Counted from the stretch's first letter, positions 9,546 through 19,551 are shown. The stretch: DNA of 64,000 nt from Pseudomonas protegens CHA0 (GCF_000397205.1 NC_021237.1:559001-623000), one strand, 5' to 3'. Notes: generated by a model not told the origin, from the sequence alone. Made by a program: numbers and translations.

Positions 9546-11483
9546 ATGCAATTCTGGCGACGCAGTATTCAATGGCAACTGGTCCTCAGCATGGGCTCGG
9601 CCCTGCTGGTCAGCCTGCTGGTGGTGGTGGCGGTCTACACCGTGGTGATCAACCACCTGACCCAGAACTACCTGGTGGACAAGGCGCTGCCTTCGAGCAT
9701 CGAAGCCATGCGCAACGATATCGAACGCATCCTCGCCCAGCCGCTGACGGTCGCCCGGGACATTGCCAGCAACGGCATGCTGCGCGATTGGCTGGCAGGC
9801 GGCGAGGATCCGGCCCAGGCCCAGGTGTTCGTCGACTACCTGGAAGGCATCCGCGCCGAAAATCAGGCCTTCACCACCTTGATGGTGGGCACCGCGACCA
9901 ACCACTACTACAACGAGAAGGGGCTGGATCGCACCCTCAGCCGTTCCAATCCCAAGGACGCCTGGTTCTACAGCTTCATCGACAGCGACAAGCCGCGGCT
10001 GCTCAACATCGACACCGATGTGGCCACCGGCGAGTTGGCGATGTTCATCGACATGCGGGTCAAGAAGGACGGCAAGCTGGTGGGGGTGGCCGGGCTCGGG
10101 CTGAAGATGCAGGCGCTGTCGCAATTGATCCATGACTTCAGCTTCGGCGAGCACGGCAAGGTCTATCTGGTGCGCGCCGACGGCTTGATCCAGGTTCACC
10201 CCGAGGCGCAGTTCAGCGGCAAGCGGCACCTGTCCGAGCAGATCGGCGAGTCGGCCGCCCAGGCGGTCATGGGGCACGAGGGGTTGGCCAGCAGCCGGTT
10301 CGTGCGCGACGGCGAAGACTTTGTGGCCCTGAGCCTGCCACTGCGGGGCATGGGGTGGTCGCTGGTGGCCGAGGTGCCCGAAGCGCAGATCTACGCCGAT
10401 GCCCGGCAAACCTTGTGGCTGACCACCGGCATCGGCCTGGCTATCGCCCTGGTCTGCCTGTTGCTGGTGATCTGGCTGGCTCGCGGCCTGGTGCGGCCTG
10501 TGCGCCAGGTGACCGCCGGGCTGGTAGCCATCGGCAGCGGTGGTGGCGACCTGACCCTGCGCCTGGATGCCAGCCGGGCCGACGAGCTGGGGGACCTGGC
10601 CCGGGGCTTCAATCGTTTTCTCGACAGCCAGCACGGCATGATCGGCGAAGTGCTGGCCACCACCGAGCGTCTGCGCTCATCCGTGGGGCAGGTGGCGGCG
10701 GTGGTGGAGAACACTGCCGAGCGCTCGGGGCGGCAGCAGGAAATGACCGACATGGTGGCCACGGCCGTGCACCAGATGGGGCTGACCGTCCAGGACATCG
10801 CGCGCAATGCCGGGCAGGCGGCCGATGCGTCCCAGGCGGCCCGGGATGAGGCCCAGCTGGCCCAGGGGGTGGTGGACGGCTCGATCCGGCACATCGAAAG
10901 CATGTCCGGGGAAATTGCCCTGGCCGCCAGCGCTGTCAGTGAACTGGCGCATCAGGTGGCCTCCATCGATCAGGTATTGGCGGTGATCCGCGGGGTCTCC
11001 GAGCAGACCAACCTGCTGGCCCTCAATGCGGCTATCGAGGCAGCCCGTGCCGGGGAAATGGGCCGAGGCTTTGCCGTGGTGGCGGACGAAGTGCGGACCC
11101 TGGCCCAGCGCACCCAGGCTTCCACCGACGAGATCCAGCAGATGATCCAGAGCCTCAAGCAGGGCGCGGAGAATGCCGTGGCCTCCATGCATGCCGGGCA
11201 GTCGGCCACGGGTACCGGGGTGCAGTCCAGCCAGCAGACCGGGGCTTCGCTGACAGCGATTACCGGGCAGGTTGAGCACATCAGCGACATGAACCAGCAA
11301 GTGGCCACCGCCACCGAGGAGCAGTCGGCGGTGACCGAAGAGATCAACCGCAATGTCCAGGGCATCTCCGATCTGGCCCGGGCCACCGCGGCCGAAGTCC
11401 AGGCCTGCCGTGAAGACTGCCGGACCCTGCAGCGCCTCTCCGAGGACCTGGCCCGACAGGTGGGCGGCTTCAAGCTGCACTGA
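9546..11483 (+). CDS. Methyl-accepting chemotaxis protein with double-Cache sensor
   Basis: Chemoreceptor of 645 residues. TM1 is about 11-31, a large periplasmic dCache_1-type sensor about 38-275 (with [11 protein letters not shown] and [14 protein letters not shown], typical of the two Cache subdomains), TM2 about 280-300, then HAMP and the signalling hairpin containing [19 protein letters not shown]. The ATG at 9546 is preceded by AAGAGGTG; the frame extends upstream without a plausible site. dCache receptors in Pseudomonas commonly sense amino acids or organic acids. I could not assign a ligand. It is separated from the proline genes only by an acyl-CoA dehydrogenase gene, which is suggestive at most. 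It is unrelated in its sensor to the tandem pair at 5141-8586. Confidence 0.92.
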   Translation: MQFWRRSIQWQLVLSMGSALLVSLLVVVAVYTVVINHLTQNYLVDKALPSSIEAMRNDIERILAQPLTVARDIASNGMLRDWLAGGEDPAQAQVFVDYLEGIRAENQAFTTLMVGTATNHYYNEKGLDRTLSRSNPKDAWFYSFIDSDKPRLLNIDTDVATGELAMFIDMRVKKDGKLVGVAGLGLKMQALSQLIHDFSFGEHGKVYLVRADGLIQVHPEAQFSGKRHLSEQIGESAAQAVMGHEGLASSRFVRDGEDFVALSLPLRGMGWSLVAEVPEAQIYADARQTLWLTTGIGLAIALVCLLLVIWLARGLVRPVRQVTAGLVAIGSGGGDLTLRLDASRADELGDLARGFNRFLDSQHGMIGEVLATTERLRSSVGQVAAVVENTAERSGRQQEMTDMVATAVHQMGLTVQDIARNAGQAADASQAARDEAQLAQGVVDGSIRHIESMSGEIALAASAVSELAHQVASIDQVLAVIRGVSEQTNLLALNAAIEAARAGEMGRGFAVVADEVRTLAQRTQASTDEIQQMIQSLKQGAENAVASMHAGQSATGTGVQSSQQTGASLTAITGQVEHISDMNQQVATATEEQSAVTEEINRNVQGISDLARATAAEVQACREDCRTLQRLSEDLARQVGGFKLH

Positions 11484-11542
11484 CCACCCGCCGCGGTGCG
11501 TCAGGCCGGGCGCCTTCGTCGGCAGCCCGCTCCTGGGTGGCC

Positions 11543-13345
11543 TCAGAACCAGGCGTCCTGCATGCTCAGGCAGGTATCGTCCCGCGCTTCCAGCAGTGCC
11601 AGCTCGTGCTGGCAGCCTGGCACTTCCCAGGTCAGGAAGTAGCGCGCGGCCTGCAACTTGCCCAGGTAGAAATCCCGATCCGCCGCCACTGCTCGCGCCA
11701 GGCCTTCCTCGGCCCGGATGGCCTGTTCCAGCCAGCGCCAGCCGATCACCGCATGGCCGAAGGCTTTCAGATACAGCGCCGAGTTGGCCAGGGTGGCGGT
11801 GACCTTGCCGCTGGCCAGATCACCCAGCAACCCCAGGGTCACGCTTTGCAGGCGCGTTACCAGTTGTTCCAGAGGCAGGCGCAGGGCGTCCAGTGATTGA
11901 TGGGCGCGGGCCCGCTCGCCGGTCTCGGCAATCAGGCGTACCAGGCGCTTGAGCCCGGCGCCGCCGTTCTGCGCCAGCTTGCGCCCCAGCAGGTCCAGGG
12001 ACTGGATGCCGTGGGTGCCTTCGTGAATCGGGTTCAGGCGGTTGTCGCGGTAGTACTGCTCCACCGGGTACTCCCGGGTATAGCCGTGGCCGCCGAGAAT
12101 CTGGATCGCCAGTTCGTTGGCCTTCAGGCAGAACTCTGAAGGCCAGGACTTGACGATCGGGGTCAGCAGGTCCAGCAGTTCGTGGGCCTGCTGGCGCTCG
12201 GCCGCATCGGCCAGGGTGGTGGTGTCGTCGAACAGCCGCGCCGCGTACAGCCCCAGGTCGAAGGCGCCTTCGACGTAGGCCTTCTGGGTCAGCAACATGC
12301 GCCGCACATCGGCGTGCTGGATGATCGCCACCGGCGCGGTGCTCGGGTCCTTGCTGTCCGGCAGGCGACCTTGCGGGCGTTCGCGGGCGTATTCCAGGGA
12401 GTACAGGTAGCCGGCGTAGCCGAGCATCACCGCACCCATGCCGACGCCGATCCGTGCCTCGTTCATCATCTGGAACATGTAGCTCAGGCCGTGATGGGGC
12501 TTGCCCACCAGATACCCCACGCACTGGCCGTTATCGCCGAAGTTCAACGCGGTGGAGGTGGTGCCGCGCCAGCCCATCTTGTGGAACAGCCCGGCCAGCA
12601 GCACATCGTTGCGCGGCCCCAGGCTGCCGTCGTCGTTGACCAGGAACTTGGGCACGATAAACAGCGAAATGCCCTTCACCCCGGGCGGCGCGTCCGGCAG
12701 CTTGGCCAGGACCATGTGCACGATGTTTTCCGACAGCGGGTGGTCGCCGCCGGAAATGAAGATCTTGTTGCCCTTGAGCCGGTAGCTGCCGTCGTCGGCC
12801 GGTTCGGCACGGGTGCGGATATCCGATAGCGACGAGCCGGCATGGGGCTCGGTCAGGGCCATGGTGCCGAAGAAGCGACCGTCGATCATCGGCTGCAGGA
12901 AGCGTTGTTTCTGTTCTTCGGTGCCGAAGCTCTCGATCAGGTTGGCGGCGCCCATGGTCAGGAACGGGTAGGAGGTCGAGGCCGCGTTGGCCGCCTGGAA
13001 GTGGGCGAAGCAGGCCTGGGACAGCAGGGTTGGCAGTTGCATGCCGCCGGCCTCGAAACTGCGGGCGGCATTCAGGAAGCCGGCTTCGAGGAACGCATCC
13101 ACCGCCGGTTTCACTTCGGGGATCAGCACCGCCTGGCCGTCTTCGTAGCGTGGCTCGTGCTCATCGCCCTTGCGGTTGTGCGGGGCGAAGAACTTCTCGG
13201 CGATGCTGCGTGCGGTGCCCAGGGCGGCGTCGAAGGTTTGCCGGTTGTGCTCGGCAAACCGCTCGCGCTGGGTCAGGCCCTCGGCGTCGAGTACCTCATA
13301 CAGTTCGAAGGCCAGATTGCGGGAACTGAGCAGCGTCTCGGACAT
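11543..13345 (-). CDS. Acyl-CoA dehydrogenase, long DmdC-like type
   Basis: FAD-dependent acyl-CoA dehydrogenase of 600 residues, in the long class with an extra C-terminal domain (FadE/DmdC-like, PF12806 type) and not the usual 380-400. Visible signatures include the FAD/substrate-binding stretch TMALTEPHAGSSLSDIRTRA in the middle domain and the motif IHEGTHGIQSLDLLGRKL of the catalytic C-terminal helical domain. The start at 13345 (MSETLLSSRNLAFELYEV) has AGG upstream and matches the family; the frame runs 34 codons further without support. It corresponds in position to PA5020 of P. aeruginosa (from memory). The acyl substrate is not predictable. The gene stands alone, convergent with the chemoreceptor. 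Confidence 0.9.
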   Translation of the reverse strand: MSETLLSSRNLAFELYEVLDAEGLTQRERFAEHNRQTFDAALGTARSIAEKFFAPHNRKGDEHEPRYEDGQAVLIPEVKPAVDAFLEAGFLNAARSFEAGGMQLPTLLSQACFAHFQAANAASTSYPFLTMGAANLIESFGTEEQKQRFLQPMIDGRFFGTMALTEPHAGSSLSDIRTRAEPADDGSYRLKGNKIFISGGDHPLSENIVHMVLAKLPDAPPGVKGISLFIVPKFLVNDDGSLGPRNDVLLAGLFHKMGWRGTTSTALNFGDNGQCVGYLVGKPHHGLSYMFQMMNEARIGVGMGAVMLGYAGYLYSLEYARERPQGRLPDSKDPSTAPVAIIQHADVRRMLLTQKAYVEGAFDLGLYAARLFDDTTTLADAAERQQAHELLDLLTPIVKSWPSEFCLKANELAIQILGGHGYTREYPVEQYYRDNRLNPIHEGTHGIQSLDLLGRKLAQNGGAGLKRLVRLIAETGERARAHQSLDALRLPLEQLVTRLQSVTLGLLGDLASGKVTATLANSALYLKAFGHAVIGWRWLEQAIRAEEGLARAVAADRDFYLGKLQAARYFLTWEVPGCQHELALLEARDDTCLSMQDAWF

Positions 13346-13460
13346 GGCGGCATACCTGTGGGATAGGGAATGGGCCGAGTCTAGGCGCGTGAATGAAGGT
13401 TGGATAGCAAGATTGATTTCGGTGATGCAAAGCCCAAAAAACCTCAATAGGCGTCGGCTT

Positions 13461-13546
13461 CTGCAGGAGCGGGCTCGCCCGCGAAGGCGTCATGGGAGGG
13501 TGATGCAGGGCTCAAGGGCCTCTTCGCCGGCAAGCCGGCTCCTACA
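13461..13546. repeat. REPIN: two inverted REP units
   Basis: Two Pseudomonas-type REP sequences face each other. One is at 13461-13485 (ctgcaggagcgggctcgccc...), with the GCGGGCTCGCCCGC palindrome. The other is at 13523-13546 (tcgccggcaagccggctcct), with GCCGGCaaGCCGGC and the typical CTACA end. About 37 bp separate them. This is the bipartite REP arrangement mobilised by RAYT transposases in fluorescent pseudomonads; no RAYT gene is in the window. Confidence 0.8.
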
Positions 13547-13556
13547 GAGGACCGGC

Positions 13557-13587
13557 AAAAAAAATGGGCGCCGGTCAGGGCGCCCAT
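13557..13587 (-). terminator. Rho-independent terminator of putA
   Basis: On the minus strand a perfect 9-bp stem ATGGGCGCC / GGCGCCCAT with a 6-base loop is followed by a run of eight T. It begins 24 bases after the putA stop codon. Confidence 0.9.
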
Positions 13588-13610
13588 CGATGCAGCAGAA
13601 CCTTCGGCGA

Positions 13611-16600
13611 TCAGCCGATGGTCATCAGGCTGGCGTTGCCGCCGGCGGCTGCGGTGTTGACGCTCAAGGCGCGCTCGATCACCAGGCGCTCCAGGGCAAT
13701 CGCGGTCTCGCCCTGGGACAGGCCCTGGACGCCGACGATGGCACCGGCACGCTGGGCCACCTGCTGGCAGACGCTGCGCAGCTGGTCGGAATCACCGTGG
13801 TGCAGGACGGCGTCGAATACCACTTCGTCCTTGCTCCAGTCGGCCACGCGCTGGATGCGTGCCTGGACTTCCTTCGGCAAGCGGGCGAACAGCGCCTTGC
13901 TGATCTCGCTTTCCGGCCACACCGCCGAGCCACCGACGGCCAGCACGGCTGCCAGTTGGGTCAGCAGGTCACCCTCGACCTCCGCCAGGCACAGGACGTG
14001 TTCGCGGGGCAGGATGGCGTAGCTGTTGCGCTCGCCGGTAGGGCCGGTCAACTGCCGGGTGATGCCGCTCTGGGACTGGCCGGCGAACTGTTTGCACAGG
14101 ATCGCCAGTTCCGCCAGCTTGCTGCTCTCGGCCCAGGCTTGCAGGGCGTTCAACGGCTTGCTGAGGACTTCGCGCAGGCGCAGGTCCGGGGCGTTCTCGG
14201 CGTCGCCACGGGCAAAGGACTGCTCGATGGCATCCACCGGGCGGGTCGACAGCAGGCGGTACAGGTACAGCGGGCCGCCGGCTTTCGGGCCGGTGCCCGA
14301 CAGGCCTTCGCCGCCGAACGGTTGCACGCCGACCACGGCACCGACGATGTTGCGGTTGACGTAGACGTTACCGGCGTGGACGTTGTCCACCACCTTGGCG
14401 ATGGTCTCGTCGATCCGGGTGTGCACGCCCAGGGTCAGGCCGTAGCCGGAAGCGTTGATCTGGGCGATCAGCTGGTCGATTTCCTTGCGCTTGTAGCGCA
14501 CCACGTGCAGCACCGGACCGAAGATCTCGCGCTGCAGCTCGTCGAAGCTTTCCAGCTCGATCAGGGTCGGCATGACAAAGGTGCCGCGCTTGCATTCTTC
14601 GCCGTCGGCGATGGCCATCTGGTACACGTTGCGACCTTTGTCGCGCATGGCCTGGATGTGCTTCTCGATGCCGGCCTTGGCTTCGGCGTCGATCACCGGG
14701 CCGATGTCCACCGACAGGCGCTCAGGGTTGCCCAGGCGGTTTTCGGCCATGGCGCCCTTGAGCATTTCGATCACGCGGTCGGCGGAATCTTCCTGCAGGC
14801 ACAGCACGCGCAGGGCCGAGCAACGCTGGCCGGCACTGTCGAAGGCCGAGGACACCACGTCGATGACCACCTGTTCGGTCAGGGCCGAGGAATCGACGAT
14901 CATGGCGTTCTGGCCACCGGTTTCGGCGATCAGCGGGATCGGCCGGCCCTGGTTGTCCAGGCGCCCGGCGATGTTGCGTTGCAGCAGGCGCGCAACTTCA
15001 GTGGAGCCGGTGAACATCACGCCCTTGACGCGCTCGTCACCTACCAGGCGGGCACCGACGCTTTCGCCCTGGCCCGGCAGCAGTTGCAGCACGCCTTCGG
15101 GAATCCCGGCTTCGAGCAGCAGGCGCACGGCCTGGGCCGCCACCAGCGGGGTCTGTTCGGCCGGCTTGGCCAGTACCGGGTTACCGGCGGCGAGGGCTGC
15201 GGCGACCTGGCCACTGAAGATCGCCAGCGGGAAGTTCCATGGGCTGATGCACACCACCGGGCCCAGTGGGCGGTGGGCGTCGTTGCTGAAGTCGTTGCGG
15301 GCCTGCACCGCGTAGTAACGCAGGAAGTCCACGGCTTCACGCACTTCGGCGATGGCGTTGGCGAAGGTCTTGCCGGCTTCCCGGGCCAGCAGGCCCATTA
15401 GCGGCTGGATCTCGCCTTCCATCAGGTCGGCGGCGCGTTCCAGGATTGCAGCGCGTTCGGCCGGCGGCGTGGCCTGCCAGATCGGTGCGGCGTTGAGGGC
15501 GCACTGGATGGCGTTGTCGACGTCTTCCACCGTGGCTTCCTGGACATGGCCCACCACGTCGCGATGATCCGACGGGTTGAGTACCGGCGCCGGGGTTTCG
15601 CTGCTGGCGGCGCAACCGAGCATCGGTGCGGCTTTCCAGTTGTTGTGGGCGGTGGCCAGCAGTGCGCAGGACAGCGACGCCAGGCGGTGTTCGTTGGCCA
15701 TGTCGATGCCGGCGGAGTTGGCCCGCTCGGCGCCATACAGGTCACGCGGCAATGGAATGCGCGGGTGCGGCAGGCCGAAGCCGCCTTCCAGGGTGGCCAT
15801 CTGTTCGATCTGGGTCACCGGATCGGCCACCAGTTCCTGGATCGAGATCGACTGGTCGGCGATACGGTTGACGAACGAGGTGTTGGCGCCGTTTTCCAGC
15901 AGCCGGCGTACCAGGTAGGCCAGCAGGGTTTCGTGGGTGCCCACCGGTGCATAGACGCGGCATGGACGGTTCAGCTTGCCCTCGGCAACCTTGCCCACCA
16001 CTTGCTCGTACAGCGGTTCGCCCATGCCGTGCAGGCACTGGAACTCGTACTGGCCGGGGTAATAGTTCTGACCGGCAATGTGGTAGATCGCCGACAGGGT
16101 GTGGGCGTTGTGGGTGGCGAACTGCGGGTAGATGACTTCCGGCACCGACAGCAGCTTGCGTGCGCAGGCGATGTAGGAAACGTCGGTGTACACCTTACGG
16201 GTGTAGACCGGATAGCCTTCCAGGCCTTCGACCTGGGCGCGCTTGATCTCGCTGTCCCAGTAGGCGCCTTTCACCAGGCGGATCATCAGGCGGTGACGGC
16301 TGCGACGGGCCAGATCGATGACATAGTCGATCACGTACGGGCAGCGCTTCTGGTAGGCCTGGATCACGAAGCCGATACCGTTCCAGCCGGTCAGTTGCGG
16401 CTCGAAGCACAGGCGCTCCAGCAGGTCCAGGGACAGCTCCAGGCGGTCGGCTTCCTCGGCGTCGATGTTCAGGCCGATGTCGTACTGCTTGGCCAGCAGG
16501 GTCAGGGACAGCAGGCGCGGGTACAGCTCTTCCATAACGCGCTCGTACTGGGCGCGGCTGTAGCGCGGGTGCAGGGCCGAGAGCTTGATGGAGATGCCCG

Positions 16601-17564
16601 GGCCTTCATAGATGCCGCGACCGTGGGAGGCCTTGCCGATGGAGTGGATGGCCTGCTCGTAGGACGCGAGGTACTTCTGTGCGTCGTGCTCGGTCAGTGC
16701 GGCTTCGCCGAGCATGTCGTAGGAATAGCGGAAGCCCTTGGCTTCGAACTTGCTGGCGTTGGCCAGGGCTTCGGCGATGGTTTCGCCGGTGACGAACTGT
16801 TCGCCCATCAAGCGCATGGCCATGTCCACGCCCTTGCGGATCATCGGCTCGCCGCTCTTGCCGATGATGCGGCTCAGGGAGGAGGTCAGGCCGGCCTCGT
16901 TGTGGGTCGACACCAGCTTGCCGGTAAGCAGCAGGCCCCAGGTGGCGGCGTTGACGAACAGCGATGGGCTGTTGCCCAGGTGCGGCTGCCAGTTGCCGGT
17001 GCTGATCTTGTCGCGGATCAGCGCGTCACGGGTGCCCTTGTCGGGGATGCGCAGCAGGGCTTCGGCCAGGCACATCAGTGCCACGCCTTCCTGGGACGAC
17101 AGGGAGAACTCCTGCAGCAGGCCCTGGACGATACCGGCACGGCCGCCGGCGCTCTTCTGGTTGCGCAGCTTCTCGGCGATCGAGGCGGCCAGCTTGTTCG
17201 CGGCTTCGGCGGTGGCGGCCGGCAAGCGCGCCTGCTCCAGCAGCATCGGCACCACTTCCGGTTCCGGGCGGCGGTAGGCGGCGGTGATCGAGGCGCGCAG
17301 CACCGACTGCGGGAGAATGCTTTCGGCGAACTCCAGGAAGCATTGGTGAGCGTGATCGGTCTGTACCTCGCCGGCATCCTCGCCGTCTTTGGCGGTGGCA
17401 CTGCTCAGCTCGGTCAGGGTTGCACCACCCTCGAGTTTTTCCAGGTAATTGAAAATCGCCTGCTTGATCAGCCAGTGCGGCGTACGATCGATCGAGGCCG
17501 CGGCGGCCTTGAGGCGCTCGCGGGTAGGGTCGTCGAGTTTGACCCCGAGGGTGGTGGTAGCCAT
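13611..17564 (-). CDS. putA: Bifunctional proline dehydrogenase / glutamate semialdehyde (P5C) dehydrogenase and autorepressor PutA
   Basis: Trifunctional flavoprotein of 1317 residues that oxidises proline to glutamate at the membrane and represses its own genes when proline is absent. Residues 1-50 are a ribbon-helix-helix DNA-binding domain (TTTLGVKLDDPTRERLK). A PutA helical arm follows, then the FAD-binding proline dehydrogenase barrel at about 260-560 (RLVKGAYWDSEIKRA, YPQFATHNAHT), and the NAD aldehyde dehydrogenase domain at about 640-1110 with the catalytic Cys in SAGQRCSALRVL and Glu in IAETGGQNAM. A C-terminal capping domain completes it. The ATG at 17564 is preceded by GAGGATAAAAAT; an in-frame upstream ATG at 17600 lacks a site. 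putP is divergent, and the shared region carries six PutA boxes. Confidence 0.97.
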   Translation of the reverse strand: MATTTLGVKLDDPTRERLKAAAASIDRTPHWLIKQAIFNYLEKLEGGATLTELSSATAKDGEDAGEVQTDHAHQCFLEFAESILPQSVLRASITAAYRRPEPEVVPMLLEQARLPAATAEAANKLAASIAEKLRNQKSAGGRAGIVQGLLQEFSLSSQEGVALMCLAEALLRIPDKGTRDALIRDKISTGNWQPHLGNSPSLFVNAATWGLLLTGKLVSTHNEAGLTSSLSRIIGKSGEPMIRKGVDMAMRLMGEQFVTGETIAEALANASKFEAKGFRYSYDMLGEAALTEHDAQKYLASYEQAIHSIGKASHGRGIYEGPGISIKLSALHPRYSRAQYERVMEELYPRLLSLTLLAKQYDIGLNIDAEEADRLELSLDLLERLCFEPQLTGWNGIGFVIQAYQKRCPYVIDYVIDLARRSRHRLMIRLVKGAYWDSEIKRAQVEGLEGYPVYTRKVYTDVSYIACARKLLSVPEVIYPQFATHNAHTLSAIYHIAGQNYYPGQYEFQCLHGMGEPLYEQVVGKVAEGKLNRPCRVYAPVGTHETLLAYLVRRLLENGANTSFVNRIADQSISIQELVADPVTQIEQMATLEGGFGLPHPRIPLPRDLYGAERANSAGIDMANEHRLASLSCALLATAHNNWKAAPMLGCAASSETPAPVLNPSDHRDVVGHVQEATVEDVDNAIQCALNAAPIWQATPPAERAAILERAADLMEGEIQPLMGLLAREAGKTFANAIAEVREAVDFLRYYAVQARNDFSNDAHRPLGPVVCISPWNFPLAIFSGQVAAALAAGNPVLAKPAEQTPLVAAQAVRLLLEAGIPEGVLQLLPGQGESVGARLVGDERVKGVMFTGSTEVARLLQRNIAGRLDNQGRPIPLIAETGGQNAMIVDSSALTEQVVIDVVSSAFDSAGQRCSALRVLCLQEDSADRVIEMLKGAMAENRLGNPERLSVDIGPVIDAEAKAGIEKHIQAMRDKGRNVYQMAIADGEECKRGTFVMPTLIELESFDELQREIFGPVLHVVRYKRKEIDQLIAQINASGYGLTLGVHTRIDETIAKVVDNVHAGNVYVNRNIVGAVVGVQPFGGEGLSGTGPKAGGPLYLYRLLSTRPVDAIEQSFARGDAENAPDLRLREVLSKPLNALQAWAESSKLAELAILCKQFAGQSQSGITRQLTGPTGERNSYAILPREHVLCLAEVEGDLLTQLAAVLAVGGSAVWPESEISKALFARLPKEVQARIQRVADWSKDEVVFDAVLHHGDSDQLRSVCQQVAQRAGAIVGVQGLSQGETAIALERLVIERALSVNTAAAGGNASLMTIG

Positions 17565-17636
17565 ATTTTTATCCTCATGTTTGCCACGCACGTGTGGCAT
17601 CAGCTGGCGGCAAGATTATCCGCGCACTGCAATAGG

Positions 17637-17875
17637 TGCAACCGGGTGCAACCCATTTTTAGCTGGAAAAAGAAGCAGCTTGTCAGGAATAAAATTCCTG
17701 CACGGAGTGGCTTGCCTCCTACTGGTGCCTTTACTTCTGAAAACGCCATTTTTTGCTCCAAAAAGGAGCAAAAGCGTCGTCAACGACCAGTTTTTGGACA
17801 AGGTGCAACTGATTCGGCGCAAATTGGTTGCACCTTGTTCGTCTTGTTGCATAGGATTCGCGGCCAAGGTGCAAC
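17637..17875. promoter_or_regulatory. putA-putP control region with six GTTGCA PutA boxes
   Basis: The 463-bp divergent intergenic region (17565-18027) contains GTTGCA or its complement TGCAAC at 17637, 17647, 17804, 17827, 17846 and 17870. GTTGCA is the operator consensus described for E. coli PutA. Two of the boxes form a perfect inverted repeat, AAGGTGCAAC (17800-17809) facing GTTGCACCTT (17827-17836). The boxes fall in two clusters, near the putA start and nearer putP, allowing looping by dimeric PutA. The putP leader also contains AAAAACAA (18003-18010), which fits the AAnAAnAA pattern bound by Hfq-Crc. Confidence 0.75.
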
Positions 17876-18027
17876 CGTCCTGCAGGACTGGTTCATCGGC
17901 TGATGGCTTTCCTGGGGAAACATCAGTCATAAATGCGCGGCCCGCCTGATCGTCTCCCAAGCGTCATCGTTTGGCGGCGGGTGGCAGTGGCCGCCGCACC
18001 ATAAAAACAAAGCCAGGGCGTAACTCA

Positions 18028-19512
18028 ATGAGTGCAAGCAATCCAACCTTGATCACCTTCGTGATCTACATCGCGGCAATGGTGCTGATCGGCTTCATGG
18101 CCTATCGCTCCACCAACAACCTTTCCGACTACATTCTTGGCGGCCGCAGCCTCGGCAGCGTGGTCACCGCGCTTTCCGCCGGTGCTTCCGACATGAGTGG
18201 CTGGCTGCTGATGGGCCTGCCGGGCGCCATCTACATGTCCGGTCTTTCGGAAAGCTGGATCGCCATCGGCCTGATCGTCGGTGCCTACCTCAACTGGCTG
18301 TTCGTGGCCGGCCGCCTGCGGGTGCAGACCGAACACAACGGTGACGCGCTGACCCTGCCGGACTACTTCTCCAGCCGCTTTGAAGACAAGAGCGGCCTGC
18401 TGCGGATCATCTCTGCGGTGGTGATCCTGGTGTTCTTCACCATCTACTGCGCCTCCGGCATCGTCGCCGGTGCCCGCCTGTTCGAAAGCACTTTCGGCAT
18501 GCCCTACGAGACAGCGCTGTGGGCCGGTGCGGCGGCAACCATTGCCTACACCTTCGTAGGTGGTTTCCTGGCAGTGAGCTGGACCGATACCGTCCAGGCC
18601 ACGCTGATGATCTTCGCTTTGATCCTGACGCCGATCATCGTGCTGCTGGCGACCGGTGGCGTGGACACCACCTTCCTGGCCATCGAAGCCAAGGACCCGA
18701 CCAACTTCGACATGCTCAAGAACACCACCTTCATCGGCGTCATCTCGCTGATGGGCTGGGGCCTGGGCTACTTCGGCCAGCCGCATATCCTGGCGCGCTT
18801 CATGGCCGCCGATTCGGTGAAGTCGATTGCCAAGGCCCGTCGCATCTCCATGACCTGGATGATCCTGTGCCTGGGCGGCACCGTGGCGGTGGGCTTCTTC
18901 GGTATCGCCTATTTCTCGGCGCACCCTGAGGTGGCCGGCCCTGTGACCGAAAACCCTGAGCGGGTGTTCATCGAACTGGCCAAGCTGCTGTTCAACCCGT
19001 GGATCGCGGGTGTGCTGCTGTCGGCCATCCTGGCGGCAGTCATGAGTACCCTGAGCTGCCAGCTGCTGGTGTGCTCCAGTGCCCTGACCGAAGACTTCTA
19101 CAAAGCCTTCCTGCGCAAGCACGCTTCCCAGCTGGAACTGGTGTGGGTCGGCCGCGCCATGGTGCTGGTGGTGGCGCTGATCGCCATTGCCATGGCCGCC
19201 AACCCGGAAAACCGCGTGCTGGGCCTGGTGAGCTATGCCTGGGCCGGGTTCGGCGCGGCCTTCGGCCCCGTGGTACTGATTTCGGTGATCTGGAAAGGCA
19301 TGACCCGTGACGGCGCGCTGGCCGGCATCATCGTCGGTGCCGTCACCGTGATCCTGTGGAAGCATTTCGCTCTGCTGGGCCTGTACGAAATCATCCCGGG
19401 CTTCATCTTCGCCAGCCTGGCGATCCTGCTGGTGAGCAAGATGGGCACGCCGAGCGCCGGCATGGTCCAGCGCTTCGAAGCGGCCGAGAAGGATTTCAAG
19501 CTCAACCACTGA
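18028..19512 (+). CDS. putP: Sodium/proline symporter PutP
   Basis: Inner-membrane Na+/proline symporter of the SSS family, 494 residues, the usual length, with about 13 hydrophobic helices. Diagnostic stretches include LSDYILGGRSLGSVVTALSAGASDMSGWLL near the N-terminus (proline/Na+ site region of TM2; compare SDYILGGR and SAGASDMSGW in E. coli PutP), GWGLGYFGQPHILARFMA mid-protein and MSTLSCQLLVCSSALTEDFY. The ATG at 18028 has AGGG upstream; an in-frame ATG at 17971 lies inside the control region. It imports proline for PutA. The gene ends 40 bases before a strong terminator. Confidence 0.97.
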   Translation: MSASNPTLITFVIYIAAMVLIGFMAYRSTNNLSDYILGGRSLGSVVTALSAGASDMSGWLLMGLPGAIYMSGLSESWIAIGLIVGAYLNWLFVAGRLRVQTEHNGDALTLPDYFSSRFEDKSGLLRIISAVVILVFFTIYCASGIVAGARLFESTFGMPYETALWAGAAATIAYTFVGGFLAVSWTDTVQATLMIFALILTPIIVLLATGGVDTTFLAIEAKDPTNFDMLKNTTFIGVISLMGWGLGYFGQPHILARFMAADSVKSIAKARRISMTWMILCLGGTVAVGFFGIAYFSAHPEVAGPVTENPERVFIELAKLLFNPWIAGVLLSAILAAVMSTLSCQLLVCSSALTEDFYKAFLRKHASQLELVWVGRAMVLVVALIAIAMAANPENRVLGLVSYAWAGFGAAFGPVVLISVIWKGMTRDGALAGIIVGAVTVILWKHFALLGLYEIIPGFIFASLAILLVSKMGTPSAGMVQRFEAAEKDFKLNH

Positions 19513-19551
19513 GTGCGCAAATCCTGCCCTGATTCCCCGGGGCGCTGAAGA

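Noticed and set aside
13170..17903. Long plus-strand open frames opposite putA and across the REPIN
   Set aside because: They run through the terminator, REPIN and control region and code for His/Gln-rich low-complexity sequence; putA accounts for the strand.
18025..19509. 494-codon minus-strand open frame opposite putP
   Set aside because: Hydrophilic low-complexity shadow of a clear symporter gene; no start signal.
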